From NCBI GenBank assembly GCA_945901045.1, contig CAMDKK010000027.1, forward strand, positions 1-48,276: a stretch of DNA of 48,276 nucleotides. The letters run 5' to 3'. The translations under genes and the position numbers were made by a program. Positions 8,078 through 16,640 of the stretch are shown one piece after another. Position 1 is the first letter of the stretch. Each line of letters begins with the position of its first letter. The notes under the pieces are model-generated. The model was not told the DNA's origin. It searched no databases and was given only the letters and a program-made list of their open reading frames with translations. This DNA is from Limnohabitans sp. Rim8. Lineage in GTDB: Bacteria > Pseudomonadota > Gammaproteobacteria > Burkholderiales > Burkholderiaceae_C.

Positions 8078-9838
8078 TCAGTCGTTGGCGTAGATGTCCA
8101 CGTCTTTGGTTTCCTTGATGAACAAGCCACCGATGACCACCGTTGCGCCGGCAATGATGATCGGATACCACAAGCCGTTGTACATGTCACCGGTCTGGGC
8201 CACGATCGCAAAAGCGGTGGTGGGCAACAGGCCGCCAAACCAGCCGTTACCGATGTGGTAAGGCAAAGACATGGAGGTGTAACGGATACGGGTCGGGAAC
8301 ATTTCCACCAGCATGGCGGCAATTGGACCGTAGACCATCGTGACCAGAATGACCAGGTAAGTCAGGATGATGATGACCATGGTTTTGTCAAACTTGGCCA
8401 TGTCAGCTTTGGCAGGGTAGCCTGCGGCCTTCAGCGCAGCGCTCAGGTTGGCGCCCAATAAAGCACCATTGGCAGTCTTCTCGCCGCTCAAATCTTTGAC
8501 AGACTTGGTGGCGGCTTCGATGGCTTTGGCATCTTTAGGATCGGCTGCATTCAGAGCTGCCAGTTTATCTTCGGCTTTGGCTTTGGCTGCAGCAATGTCT
8601 TCAGCAGCGTATTTGACTTTGACCAAGGTCTCGCCCACTTTGATGGTGGCCGGTGTACCGGGCGCAGCCACTTCGTTGATGTAGCTCACCGAGGCGCCAG
8701 CCAGGCGTTGTTTGGCAATGTCGCAAGACGATGTGAATTTCACGGTGCCGGTCGGGTTGAACTGGAACGAGCACTCGCCTGGATCGGCAGTCACCACCAC
8801 TTTGGAGTTGGCTTGTGCAGTGTACAAGTCGGGATTAGCCGCCTTGGTCAAGGCTTGGAACACAGGGAAGTAAGTCACCGCAGCCAAGAAGCAACCGGCC
8901 AAAATGATCGGCTTGCGACCGATCTTGTCAGACCATGAGCCAAACACGATGAAAAAAGGTGTCCCGATGATCAACGAAACCGCAACCATGATGTTGGCGG
9001 TTGCACCGTCCACTTTGAGGGCTTGCGTCAAGAAGAACAAAGCGTAGAACTGACCGGAGTACCAGACCACCGCTTGACCTGCAGTCAGACCGACCAAGGC
9101 CAGGATCACGATCTTCAGGTTTTTCCACTCACCGAAAGCTTCTGTCAACGGTGCTTTGGAGGTTTTGCCTTCAGCTTTCATTTTCACGAAAGCAGGCGAT
9201 TCGTTCATGCTCAAACGAATGTAGACCGACACGGCCAACAAAAAAATAGAGAGTAAAAACGGAACGCGCCAGCCCCAGTCAGCGAAAGCCTCTTCACCGA
9301 TGAGCGTACGTGTGCCCAAAATCACCATCAAGCTCAGGAAAAGACCCAAGGTTGCCGTGGTTTGAATCCACGAAGTGAAGGCGCCGCGTTTGCCTGCAGG
9401 TGCGTGCTCGGCCACGTAGGTGGCTGCGCCACCGTACTCACCCCCCAAAGCCAGACCTTGCAGCAAGCGCAAGGCGATCAGGATGACGGGAGCGGCCACA
9501 CCAATGCTGGCGTAGTTGGGCAAAATACCCACAATGAAGGTGGAAACACCCATGATCAAGATGGTGACCAAGAAGGTGTATTTGCGGCCAATCATGTCGC
9601 CCAAACGGCCAAAGAAAATGGCGCCGAAGGGACGCACAATGAAACCGGCAGCAAAAGCCAACAGCGCAAAGATGAAGGCAGAGCCTTCATCAAGACCGCT
9701 GAAGAATTGCTTTGCAATGATGGCGGCAAGTGAGCCGTACAAGTAAAAGTCATACCACTCGAACACGGTTCCAAGAGAGGAAGCGAAAATCACTTTCTTC
9801 TCTTCGGCCGACATCGGACGGGTTGCGGTTGTAGCCAT
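8078..9838 (-). CDS. MFS transporter, metabolite:H+ symporter (MHS) family
   Basis: The 586-residue protein begins with the MHS hallmark ASSLGTVFEWYDFYLYG (TM1) and has the MFS loop motif GRLGDMIGRKYTF between TM2 and TM3, LALGGEYGGA, and the second-half motif GSWSDKIGRKPII. This family (ShiA, ProP, KgtP relatives) imports small organic acids or osmolytes by proton symport across the inner membrane. Members are usually about 430-550 residues. Here a soluble stretch of about 150 residues (about 340-490, with two Cys and an Ala/Lys-rich helical part) separates TM9 from TM10. GGAGACAG precedes the ATG. The substrate is unknown. Confidence 0.88.
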   Translation of the reverse strand: MATTATRPMSAEEKKVIFASSLGTVFEWYDFYLYGSLAAIIAKQFFSGLDEGSAFIFALLAFAAGFIVRPFGAIFFGRLGDMIGRKYTFLVTILIMGVSTFIVGILPNYASIGVAAPVILIALRLLQGLALGGEYGGAATYVAEHAPAGKRGAFTSWIQTTATLGLFLSLMVILGTRTLIGEEAFADWGWRVPFLLSIFLLAVSVYIRLSMNESPAFVKMKAEGKTSKAPLTEAFGEWKNLKIVILALVGLTAGQAVVWYSGQFYALFFLTQALKVDGATANIMVAVSLIIGTPFFIVFGSWSDKIGRKPIILAGCFLAAVTYFPVFQALTKAANPDLYTAQANSKVVVTADPGECSFQFNPTGTVKFTSSCDIAKQRLAGASVSYINEVAAPGTPATIKVGETLVKVKYAAEDIAAAKAKAEDKLAALNAADPKDAKAIEAATKSVKDLSGEKTANGALLGANLSAALKAAGYPAKADMAKFDKTMVIIILTYLVILVTMVYGPIAAMLVEMFPTRIRYTSMSLPYHIGNGWFGGLLPTTAFAIVAQTGDMYNGLWYPIIIAGATVVIGGLFIKETKDVDIYAND

Positions 9839-9948
9839 AAAGCTGTCTCCAATTGAATATCAGAACCCAACATGGGAACTTGGAGCGATTCTTAAGACTT
9901 GCTCTGACCTGCGTCTGACACGAAACCAACAGAGGCTGACGATTTAGG

Positions 9949-9978
9949 TTGAAACCCTTGGATTTATTTTCGTATAGT
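9949..9978 (+). promoter_or_regulatory. Predicted sigma-70 promoter for the DUF4212 gene
   Basis: TTGAAA (9949-9954) and TATAGT (9973-9978) are separated by 18 bases and each differs from consensus at one position. Transcription would start near 9985, giving a leader of about 50 nt before the ATG at 10037. Confidence 0.55.
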
Positions 9979-10036
9979 AGAATTTTTGCCGATTCAAGTG
10001 AAAATAATTTCCCTCCTCTGCCGTTATGCTTGTGGC

Positions 10037-10351
10037 ATGTTCACCCGTTCGCCACGTCCTGCAGAATCTCAACGCCGATTGCGATGGCTGACTGCAGCCT
10101 TGCTGGTGGTCTGGGCCGCAGCGTCATTTGGGGTGAGTTTTTTTGCACGCGCGCTGAACTTCATGTGGGGTGACTGGCCCTTCAGTTTTTGGCTCGTTGC
10201 GCAAGGCAGTGTGCTGGTGTTTCTGGCCATCACTGTCATTTATGCCGTGGTGGCCAACCGGCTTGATCCTGCGTCCAATGAGCAAGATATTTTTATCGAC
10301 GACGAACCCCCACCGGAATCGCCCGAACCCCATGCCAAGCGGGACCGCTGA
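10037..10351 (+). CDS. DUF4212 protein, small-subunit type of sodium/solute symporters
   Basis: From ATG 10037 the product has 104 residues. It matches DUF4212: a basic N-terminus RRLRWLTAALLVVWAAASFG, then FFARALNFMWGDWPFSFWL, AQGSVLVFLAITVIYAVV, and a polar tail. Two membrane segments are evident. In the family this small protein is encoded next to, and paired with, a large sodium:solute symporter. No large subunit is present here. An in-frame ATG at 9986 would start almost on the predicted transcription start, so I prefer 10037. The last 59 bases overlap the convergent isomerase gene. Confidence 0.75.
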   Translation: MFTRSPRPAESQRRLRWLTAALLVVWAAASFGVSFFARALNFMWGDWPFSFWLVAQGSVLVFLAITVIYAVVANRLDPASNEQDIFIDDEPPPESPEPHAKRDR

Positions 10352-10931
10352 ACCAGTCGTCACCCTCCAAGTAGGCACGCAGCATGGGCAAGGCATCTTG
10401 CCCCCAAAACACTTTGCCCTCCAGCACCAGACTGGGGACTCCAAAAACATCCAGTGCAATGGCCTCTTCGGTCCAGGCTTGTAACTGCTGTTTGACTTCG
10501 GGTGACTGGGGGTCTCGGCTCGGCGAAATGTGCGTCGTTAAGGCGGCCAAGGCTTGCGCATCGGCGGCGTCCTGGCCTGTGCACCAGACTTGCTTGAATA
10601 TTTTTTCGGTCACATAGCGGTTCGGCACACCGCTGGCTTGACTGGCCACGGCCAGTCGCAACAAGCCCAAAGGGTTGAAGGGGTGTGTGGCGGGCATTTG
10701 AAACGCAATGCCCTGGGTATGTGCCAGCCATTGCACTTGCCTGTAGGTCCAATCGCGTTTTGACGGAATTTCTGCCGGGCCGAGTTGCCCGTGATGTTTG
10801 AGCATGGCGCCGAACAACACGGGTTTGTAGGTGACCGAATGGCTGATGCCTTGCAAGGCTTGCGGCAGGGCCTGAAAAGCCAGCCACGCATAGGGCGAGA
10901 TGAAGTCAAAGTAAAAGGTGATGTGTTTCAT
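10293..10931 (-). CDS. 2-hydroxychromene-2-carboxylate isomerase family protein (DsbA-like fold)
   Basis: The 212-residue product opens with ITFYFDFISPYAWLAFQAL, the kappa-class GST/HCCA isomerase signature (YFDFxSPYaYLA), and ends with FGVPSLVLEGKVFWGQDALPML, the usual cis-Pro region and C-terminal helix. Relatives isomerise aromatic ring-cleavage intermediates with glutathione or serve as kappa GSTs; the real substrate here is unknown. Its ATG overlaps the stop of the DUF1289 gene as ATGA, so the two are co-translated at the end of the liu transcription unit. Its 3' end overlaps DUF4212 on the other strand. Confidence 0.85.
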   Translation of the reverse strand: MKHITFYFDFISPYAWLAFQALPQALQGISHSVTYKPVLFGAMLKHHGQLGPAEIPSKRDWTYRQVQWLAHTQGIAFQMPATHPFNPLGLLRLAVASQASGVPNRYVTEKIFKQVWCTGQDAADAQALAALTTHISPSRDPQSPEVKQQLQAWTEEAIALDVFGVPSLVLEGKVFWGQDALPMLRAYLEGDDWFSGPAWHGVRAIPVGVRRR

Positions 10932-11164
10932 GCGGCATTTTCTGTGATGAGAATGCGCTTGCCAATGGTGCGCCAGACCTGGCGTTTGGCAGCGTCGTCT
11001 GCATGGGCCCAGTCACCGATTTCAGCCAAGCTACGCAAACACCCTTCGCACCAACCGGTCACGGGGTTCATGACACATACGGACACGCAAGGGGATGGCA
11101 CCTGCGCTTGCGGGTCTGCGACCACACGCGCCGCCAATTGCGCCAGACGAGACAAGCGACTCAT
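10928..11164 (-). CDS. DUF1289 family small Cys-motif protein
   Basis: The 78-residue product contains SPCVSVCVMNPVTGWCEGC followed by LAEIGDWA, the DUF1289 pattern with four closely spaced cysteines (CxxxC...CxGC) that may bind a metal. It starts two bases after the HMG-CoA lyase stop and overlaps the isomerase by 4 nt (ATGA), so it belongs to the same transcription unit. The family's function is unknown; members often sit next to fatty-acid or amino-acid catabolic genes. Confidence 0.8.
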   Translation of the reverse strand: MSRLSRLAQLAARVVADPQAQVPSPCVSVCVMNPVTGWCEGCLRSLAEIGDWAHADDAAKRQVWRTIGKRILITENAA

Positions 11165-11166
11165 GT

Positions 11167-12075
11167 TCAGCCCATCCTTTTGGTGACGATCGCGGTGGCC
11201 ACCCGCGAGTTGGGTTTGCGGCCCAAGAAGTCACTGATGAAGACGCCGGCATCGACCAGTTTGTCGAGATCGATGCCGGTCTCGATACCCATGCCGTGCA
11301 GCATGAAGACCACGTCCTCAGAAGACACATTGCCCGTCGCCCCTTTGGCGTAAGGGCAGCCGCCTAAACCGGCGACAGAAGACTGGAAGTTCCACACCCC
11401 CATTTGCAGCGCCGCCAAAGTGTTGGCCAGCGCCTGTCCGTAGGTGTCATGGAAGTGCCCGCAAATGTGCGCCACGTCAAAGTGCCCGAGCGTGGCCTCA
11501 ATGGCTTTTTGCACTTTGCGCGGCGTGCCAACGCCGATCGTGTCGCACACGTCAACACGCTGGACACCGATCTGTTTCATCAAGCCCGCCAGATAGGCCA
11601 CGCTGTCAGGCGATACATCGCCCTCGTAGGGACAGCCCACAGTGCAGCTCATCGCGCCACGCACCGCCATGCCTGCCGTCAGCGCGGCTTGCACCACGGG
11701 GGCAAAGCGCTCGATGCTTTCGGCAATCGAGCAATTGATATTTTTTTGGCTGAACGCTTCGCTGGCTGCGCCGAAAACCACGATCTCGTGGGGCTGCGTC
11801 TTGCGCGCTGCCTCGAATCCAATTTGATTGGGCGTGAGCACCGAATAACGCACACCCGCTTGGCGCTCGATGCCCGCCATGACATGGGCGTTGTCGGCCA
11901 TCTGCGGGACCCACTTGGGGCTGACAAAACTGGTGACCTCGATCTCGGTCAGGCCTGCGGCCTGCAAGCGGTGTACCAGTTCGATCTTGACAGCCGCAGG
12001 CACAGCTTGTTTTTCGTTTTGCAAACCGTCGCGGGGGCCGACGTCGATGAGTTGAACGCGTGAGGGCAATGACAT
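11167..12075 (-). CDS. mvaB: Hydroxymethylglutaryl-CoA lyase
   Basis: The enzyme cleaves HMG-CoA to acetoacetate and acetyl-CoA, the last step of leucine degradation. Landmarks are VQLIDVGPRDGLQNE (metal site and catalytic Arg/Asp), EVTSFVSPKWVPQMAD, the metal-binding HFHDTYGQALAN and the active-site Cys loop SVAGLGGCPYAKGATGNVSSE. From ATG 12075 it is 302 residues, typical for bacterial LiuE/MvaB. An in-frame TTG at 12087 would add four residues and overlap the upstream gene; I prefer the ATG. It follows the 2-hydroxyacid dehydrogenase gene closely in a minus-strand operon with liuB, liuC and liuD upstream. Confidence 0.93.
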   Translation of the reverse strand: MSLPSRVQLIDVGPRDGLQNEKQAVPAAVKIELVHRLQAAGLTEIEVTSFVSPKWVPQMADNAHVMAGIERQAGVRYSVLTPNQIGFEAARKTQPHEIVVFGAASEAFSQKNINCSIAESIERFAPVVQAALTAGMAVRGAMSCTVGCPYEGDVSPDSVAYLAGLMKQIGVQRVDVCDTIGVGTPRKVQKAIEATLGHFDVAHICGHFHDTYGQALANTLAALQMGVWNFQSSVAGLGGCPYAKGATGNVSSEDVVFMLHGMGIETGIDLDKLVDAGVFISDFLGRKPNSRVATAIVTKRMG

Positions 12076-12083
12076 AGAAACTT

Positions 12084-13004
12084 TCAATAGCCGCGCTGGG
12101 GGTCGACCACGCCGTTGATCGGTTCACCGCGTTGCAATGCTTTGATTTTGCCCACAATTTGCGCGATGCTTTCTTCGCGCAGGGTGCGGGCCGAGGTGTG
12201 CGGCGTCACGGTGATTTTGGGATGCGCCCAAATTGGATTATCGGCGGGCAAAGGCTCGGTGCGGAACACATCGAGTGTGGCGCCAGCCAGGTGACCGTTG
12301 TCGATCAGGGTGATCAAATCTTCTTCTACCAGATGCTTGCCACGGGCCACGTTGATGACGTAGCCGCCTCTTTGCAATTGCGACAAGGTGCTGTGGTTCA
12401 GCATGTTTTCAGTCTCGCTCGTGAGCGGCATCAGGTTGACCAACACGCGCGTGGACTGCAAAAAATCAGCCAAGCCCTGGGCGCCACTGAAACTGCGGAT
12501 GCCAGGCAAATCTTTGGGACTGCGGCTGTAGCCCAGAACAGGGAACTCGAAGACCTGCAAGGCTTTGGCCACCCGTTCACCCAGTACGCCCAGGCCCATC
12601 ACGCCCACCGAAAAATCGGCGCGGATGCGCGGCTTTCTGTAAGACCATTTGCCCGATTGTGTGTCCACATCGTAGGCGTCGAATTCTCTGAAGTGCCGGA
12701 TCACGGCATGGCACACGTACTCGGCCATCTGCACCGACATGCCGGCGTCGTCGAGCCGCACCACCTTGAGGCTGGGCGGCAAGCGAAGTTGCAGCAAGGC
12801 ATCCACGCCTGCGCCGATATTGAACAAGGTCTTTAAGCCGTTTTGTTCGTCAATGAATTGCTGCGGCGGGGCCCAGACAATGGCATGGTCAGCCAAAGGG
12901 GCGCCAGGGGCCCAGGCAAAAACCCCAGCTTGAGGGAAAGCTTTTTGCAAGCCCTCCACCCACGGCTCGGGCGGCAGGCTGGCGAAACAGAGGGTGATTT
13001 TCAT
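12084..13004 (-). CDS. ghrA: Glyoxylate/hydroxypyruvate reductase A-type 2-hydroxyacid dehydrogenase
   Basis: The 306-residue protein has the NAD(P)-binding VGVMGLGVLGERVAKAL glycine motif, VLVNLMPLTSET, GGYVINVARGKHLVEEDL (catalytic Arg region) and TVTPHTSA, whose His is the catalytic acid/base. The N-terminal part (FNIGAGVDALL) is the GhrA-type substrate domain. Family members reduce glyoxylate or hydroxypyruvate using NADPH. It lies between liuD and mvaB in the same orientation, but a link to leucine catabolism is only positional. An AAGG precedes the ATG. A 144-bp gap with REP-like repeats separates it from liuD. Confidence 0.85.
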   Translation of the reverse strand: MKITLCFASLPPEPWVEGLQKAFPQAGVFAWAPGAPLADHAIVWAPPQQFIDEQNGLKTLFNIGAGVDALLQLRLPPSLKVVRLDDAGMSVQMAEYVCHAVIRHFREFDAYDVDTQSGKWSYRKPRIRADFSVGVMGLGVLGERVAKALQVFEFPVLGYSRSPKDLPGIRSFSGAQGLADFLQSTRVLVNLMPLTSETENMLNHSTLSQLQRGGYVINVARGKHLVEEDLITLIDNGHLAGATLDVFRTEPLPADNPIWAHPKITVTPHTSARTLREESIAQIVGKIKALQRGEPINGVVDPQRGY

Positions 13005-13082
13005 GGCCTTATTTTGTCAGCAAGCCATTGCCTTGGCTGTCGCATGGGTCTTTGGTGGGGCAAAGGCTTGCGGACGACTGCA

Positions 13083-13137
13083 ATCGCTTGCAGGCATCTC
13101 CTACACAATACGGGTAGGAGCCAGCCTGCTGGCGATT
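13083..13137. repeat. REP-like inverted pair between ghrA and liuD
   Basis: A full element (13114-13137) reads GTAGGAGCCAGCC then TGCTGGCGATT. A degenerate inverted copy lies just before it (13083-13105, ATCGCTTGCAGGC then ATCTCCTACA). The same core recurs near 27.9 kb and 29.8-30.0 kb. The core resembles the pseudomonad REP consensus (GTAGGAGC...GCGAT). Confidence 0.8.
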
Positions 13138-13148
13138 GTGGTCCAAGC

Positions 13149-15224
13149 TCAAAGCAGCTTGAGCAGTTCCGCCCCATCGGCCACCTGGTCGCCGGGCGCG
13201 TACAGCAACTCAGCCACAGTGCCGTCTTTGGGGGCACTGATGGTGTGCTCCATCTTCATGGCTTCCATCACGGCCAGGGCTTGACCGGCTTTGACCTTGT
13301 CGCCCGTCATGACGGCAAACGACACGACCTTGCCGGGCATGGGCGCTGTCAGGCGACCGCCCTCTGGCGTGGCCTCACCGGCGTGGGCCAGCGGGTCGAG
13401 CAGGCTGATGCGGGTCGCGCCTTGCGGGGTGAACACATGGCGTAAGCCGTCCAATGCACCCTCTTGGACGTAAACCGTGCTGTGGATGCGCGCACCATTG
13501 AACTCGACCCACAGGCCATCGCCTTGGGGCGTGCACTGCAAAACGGCTTCAGCCCCCTCGCCGACTTGCAAACGCAGCTGCGGCGCGTAAGTCAGCAGCG
13601 CACGCACCGGCTGGCCATCGTATTCGAGCTCAAAGCGGCGACGCGTGGTGCCGTGTGACTGCCAGCCATCGCGGCGGCTGAACGGGTCAGCACCCTGCGC
13701 TGCAGATTCTGATTGCAGGGCATCGGCGATCACCGCTGCGGCGGCGGCCTGCAGGCCCACCGGGTCCTGCTTGAACAGCACAGCGCTCTCGCGCTGGATC
13801 AATGCAGTGTCGAGTTGGGCGGTGGCAAACGCGTCGCTGCGCACCACGTAGCGCAGGAACTGCACATTGGTGTTCAGGCCCACGATGTGGGTTTGTGCGA
13901 GTGCAGTGTCGAGCCTTGCCAAGGCCTGCTCTCGCGTGTCGCCGTGCACGATGAGTTTGGCCACCATCGAGTCGTAAAACGGGCTGATGGTGTCGCCCTC
14001 GCGCACACCATCGTCGATGCGGAAAGCGACACCTGTGTCGCTCATGTTTGTACGTTCAAAGCTTGAGGCTTGCGGCTTGCGGTAAATCTGCAATGTGCCG
14101 GTGGCGGGCAAAAAATTGTTGTCCGGATTTTCGGCGCAGATGCGCGCCTCAATGGCGTGGCCCGTCATGCGGATTTCGCTTTGCTGCAAGGGCAGCGGCT
14201 CGCCGCTGGCCACGCGCAGTTGCCACTCCACCAGGTCCAGCCCGGTGATGGCTTCGGTCACCGGATGCTCGACCTGCAGTCGCGTGTTCATCTCCATGAA
14301 AAAGAACCTGGCCCCCTCGTTCCCCACTGCGTGTGGTTCGCTTCCCCCCCAGGTTGAGGTTTCCGCCAATCCATACACGTCGCCTTGCTCGACGATGAAT
14401 TCCACCGTGCCAGCGCCCACGTAGTTCACCGCCTTGGCCGCCGCAACGGCAGCTGCGCCCATTTGCGCTCGCAGGGCTTCGGTCATGCCGGGGGCCGGAG
14501 CTTCTTCCAGCACCTTTTGGTGGCGGCGTTGCACCGAGCAGTCGCGCTCGAACAAATACACGCAGTTGCCTTGCGTGTCGCCAAACACCTGGATCTCAAT
14601 GTGTCGCGGGCGCTGCACATACTTTTCGATCAGCACCGCGTCGCTGCCAAAGCTGTTGATGGCTTCGCGTTGGCAGCTGGCCAGCGCGGCTGCAAAGTCT
14701 TCCGACCTTTCGACTACCCGCATGCCTTTGCCGCCGCCACCCGCGCTGGCCTTGATCAGGGCGGGGTAACCGATGCTGTCGGCCTCTCGTTGCAGCAGCG
14801 CCGGGTCCTGGTCGACCCCGTGGTAGCCGGGCACCAGCGGCACACCGGCCGACGCCATGAGACGCTTGGACTCGGCCTTGAGGCCCATCGCCAAAATGGC
14901 CGATGCCGGTGGACCGATGAACACCAGACCCGCCGCAGCGCAGGCCTTGGCAAAGTCTTGGTTCTCGCTCAAAAAACCATAACCCGGGTGCACGGCTTCA
15001 GCGCCGATGTCTTTGGCGGCTTGCAAAATGCGCTCCCAACGCAGGTAGCTGTCTTTGGGCGCAGAGCCGCCCACATGCACGGCTTCGTCACAGGCTTGCA
15101 CATGCTTGGCACCAGCGTCAGCATCCGAATAAACCGCTACGGTCTGGATGCCCATTCGGCGTGCTGTGGCCGCAACGCGGCAAGCAATTTCACCGCGGTT
15201 AGCGATCAGGATTTTTTTGAACAT
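13149..15224 (-). CDS. liuD: Methylcrotonyl-CoA carboxylase, biotin-carboxylase/BCCP alpha subunit
   Basis: It carboxylates biotin and carries it for 3-methylcrotonyl-CoA carboxylation. The order is biotin carboxylase (IANRGEIACRV at the start; ATP loop KASAGGGGKGMRVV; MEMNTRLQVEHPVTE), a linker domain, and a C-terminal biotinyl domain with VMEAMKMEH (biotin Lys about residue 657 of 691). Start chosen at ATG 15224, with GGAG 6 nt upstream; a TTG one codon earlier is possible. The assignment as the methylcrotonyl rather than propionyl enzyme follows from liuB, liuC and mvaB nearby. About 20-25 residues (DVYGLAETSTWGG...GNEGAR) appear inserted between FIVEQ and FFFMEMN, inside the ATP-grasp domain. 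Confidence 0.92.
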   Translation of the reverse strand: MFKKILIANRGEIACRVAATARRMGIQTVAVYSDADAGAKHVQACDEAVHVGGSAPKDSYLRWERILQAAKDIGAEAVHPGYGFLSENQDFAKACAAAGLVFIGPPASAILAMGLKAESKRLMASAGVPLVPGYHGVDQDPALLQREADSIGYPALIKASAGGGGKGMRVVERSEDFAAALASCQREAINSFGSDAVLIEKYVQRPRHIEIQVFGDTQGNCVYLFERDCSVQRRHQKVLEEAPAPGMTEALRAQMGAAAVAAAKAVNYVGAGTVEFIVEQGDVYGLAETSTWGGSEPHAVGNEGARFFFMEMNTRLQVEHPVTEAITGLDLVEWQLRVASGEPLPLQQSEIRMTGHAIEARICAENPDNNFLPATGTLQIYRKPQASSFERTNMSDTGVAFRIDDGVREGDTISPFYDSMVAKLIVHGDTREQALARLDTALAQTHIVGLNTNVQFLRYVVRSDAFATAQLDTALIQRESAVLFKQDPVGLQAAAAAVIADALQSESAAQGADPFSRRDGWQSHGTTRRRFELEYDGQPVRALLTYAPQLRLQVGEGAEAVLQCTPQGDGLWVEFNGARIHSTVYVQEGALDGLRHVFTPQGATRISLLDPLAHAGEATPEGGRLTAPMPGKVVSFAVMTGDKVKAGQALAVMEAMKMEHTISAPKDGTVAELLYAPGDQVADGAELLKLL
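14308..14382 (-). other. In-frame insertion inside the liuD ATP-grasp domain
   Basis: The coding run between residues FIVEQ and FFFMEMNTR normally spans only a few residues in acyl-CoA carboxylases. Here about 70 bases add a Gly-, Glu- and Ser-rich stretch, including a run of C on the plus strand (14344-14350). The frame is kept. The source is unknown; base composition and the C-run look like noncoding repeat sequence that was captured as coding. Confidence 0.5.
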
Positions 15225-15306
15225 CAATTTCTCCAGACCACTTGGTGGTCAACTGCATACAACTTGCACGAGGCACCTCGAAGGGCCATTAGCCGATGGC
15301 AATTTT

Positions 15307-16101
15307 TCACTGCAACCAATTCGGTTTGCGTTTTTGCAAGAAGGACTGCACACCTTCCTTGCCTTCGCTGCTGGCACGGATATCGGCAATGCCTTCCACC
15401 GTCATGCGCACCAGCGCGTCGTTGATCTCACGCTCGGCCACGTCTTGCACCAGTTTTTTACACACACGCATGGCGTTGGGACTGGCACTCACCAAGGCCT
15501 GCGTCAGCTCGTTCATCTTGACGTCCAAGACCTCTGCGCTCGTCACCTCGTGCACCAAGCCGATCCGGTGCGCCTCCTGCGCCGAGAAACGCTCTGCCGT
15601 CAAAAAATAGCGGTGGGCTGCACGAGCGCCCATGGCCCTGATCACATAGGGACTGATGGTGGCGGGGATCAAACCCAACTTGACTTCACTCAGGCAGTAA
15701 TGCGCACTGTCAACGCTGACGGCCATGTCGCAAGCGGCCACCAGGCCCATGCCACCGGCATACACGTCGCCCTGAACCCGGGCGATGGTCGGCTGAGGGC
15801 ATTCATAAATGGCACGCAGCATGGCCGCCAGCTCGCTGGCGTCGGCGAGGTTATCGTCGCGCGTGTAATCAGCCATGCGGCGCATCCAGTTGAGGTCGGC
15901 GCCTGCGCAAAAGGCAGGCCCCTCGGCGGCCAACACCACGCAACGCACGTCGTCTCTGGTGCCTACAGCCTCAAAGGCCGATTTGATCTGCGCGATCACC
16001 TCGGCGTTGAACGCATTGCGCACCTCGGGGCGGGTCAAGGTGATGCGAGCCACCTGGTCTTGGACGGTGACACTCAGGGCGGCGTTCTGATCGTTGCTCA
16101 T
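15307..16101 (-). CDS. liuC: Methylglutaconyl-CoA hydratase / enoyl-CoA hydratase family
   Basis: A crotonase-fold enzyme of 264 residues from ATG 16101. It shows the first oxyanion-hole segment GPAFCAGADLNWMRRM, the second GDVYAGGMGLVAACDMAV, and SEVKLGLIPATISPYV with the conserved acidic residue and PAT motif. In leucine degradation it hydrates 3-methylglutaconyl-CoA to HMG-CoA; its place between liuD and liuB supports this over a general enoyl-CoA hydratase. The ATG overlaps the dinB-like stop as ATGA, with GAGG about 10 nt upstream, so longer N-terminal extensions are unlikely. The gap to liuD is 82 bp. Confidence 0.9.
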   Translation of the reverse strand: MSNDQNAALSVTVQDQVARITLTRPEVRNAFNAEVIAQIKSAFEAVGTRDDVRCVVLAAEGPAFCAGADLNWMRRMADYTRDDNLADASELAAMLRAIYECPQPTIARVQGDVYAGGMGLVAACDMAVSVDSAHYCLSEVKLGLIPATISPYVIRAMGARAAHRYFLTAERFSAQEAHRIGLVHEVTSAEVLDVKMNELTQALVSASPNAMRVCKKLVQDVAEREINDALVRMTVEGIADIRASSEGKEGVQSFLQKRKPNWLQ

Positions 16102-16640
16102 GGTTTTTTGGCCTCGGCGTCTTGCTGTTGAAGGTAACAGACCCAATCCAACTCGGGTGCGGGGTGACCCAAAGTCTTCAATGCCGCTGTGACTTGACCC
16201 CGGTGGTGGGTGGCGTGGTTGAAGACATGCGCCAAGGAGGCCGCAAAAGGCAAGGTCTGGGGCACGCCCTTGCTGGTCTGGTAATCCAGATGGCTGTCAA
16301 AACGATCGGAGGGCCAGGTGCCGATCAGATGCGACCAGTTGGCGGCACCGCCGTTGAGGGCCTGCGCCAGGCGTTCGCGATGGGGTTCAATCTCGGCATC
16401 GAGCGCCAGCACCGGCGATGCGCCTTTGGCAAAACGCGCATACCAAAGTAAGTGCTCGGCCACCAGCAGGTGGTTCAGCGTGCCGTGGATGCTTTTGAAA
16501 AACAAGCCCACATCGCGTCGGTAATCGCCATCGGACACCCGAGATACCGCCTCCAGCAAGCGGTGCGTGGCCCAGACGTGGTAATACGCTTGGCCCTTGA
16601 AGTGGCTGTGCCAGGGCGATGCGGTGTTCAGTGTGGCCAT
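16098..16640 (-). CDS. DinB/YfiT-like family protein
   Basis: The 180-residue four-helix-bundle protein has the three metal-binding histidines of the DinB superfamily: H52 in SIHGTLNHLLVAEHLLW, and H142 and H146 in FNHATHHRGQV. The superfamily covers thiol-dependent transferases and damage-inducible proteins of unknown function. Its start lies inside the 3' end of vapC (13-bp overlap) and its stop overlaps liuC, so it is translated within the liu/vapBC transcript. No specific reaction can be given. Confidence 0.85.
   Translation of the reverse strand: MATLNTASPWHSHFKGQAYYHVWATHRLLEAVSRVSDGDYRRDVGLFFKSIHGTLNHLLVAEHLLWYARFAKGASPVLALDAEIEPHRERLAQALNGGAANWSHLIGTWPSDRFDSHLDYQTSKGVPQTLPFAASLAHVFNHATHHRGQVTAALKTLGHPAPELDWVCYLQQQDAEAKKP

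Noticed and set aside
14385-15425. 346-codon plus-strand frame over liuD and the gap after it
   Set aside because: Antisense to the biotin carboxylase domain and without any recognisable motif.
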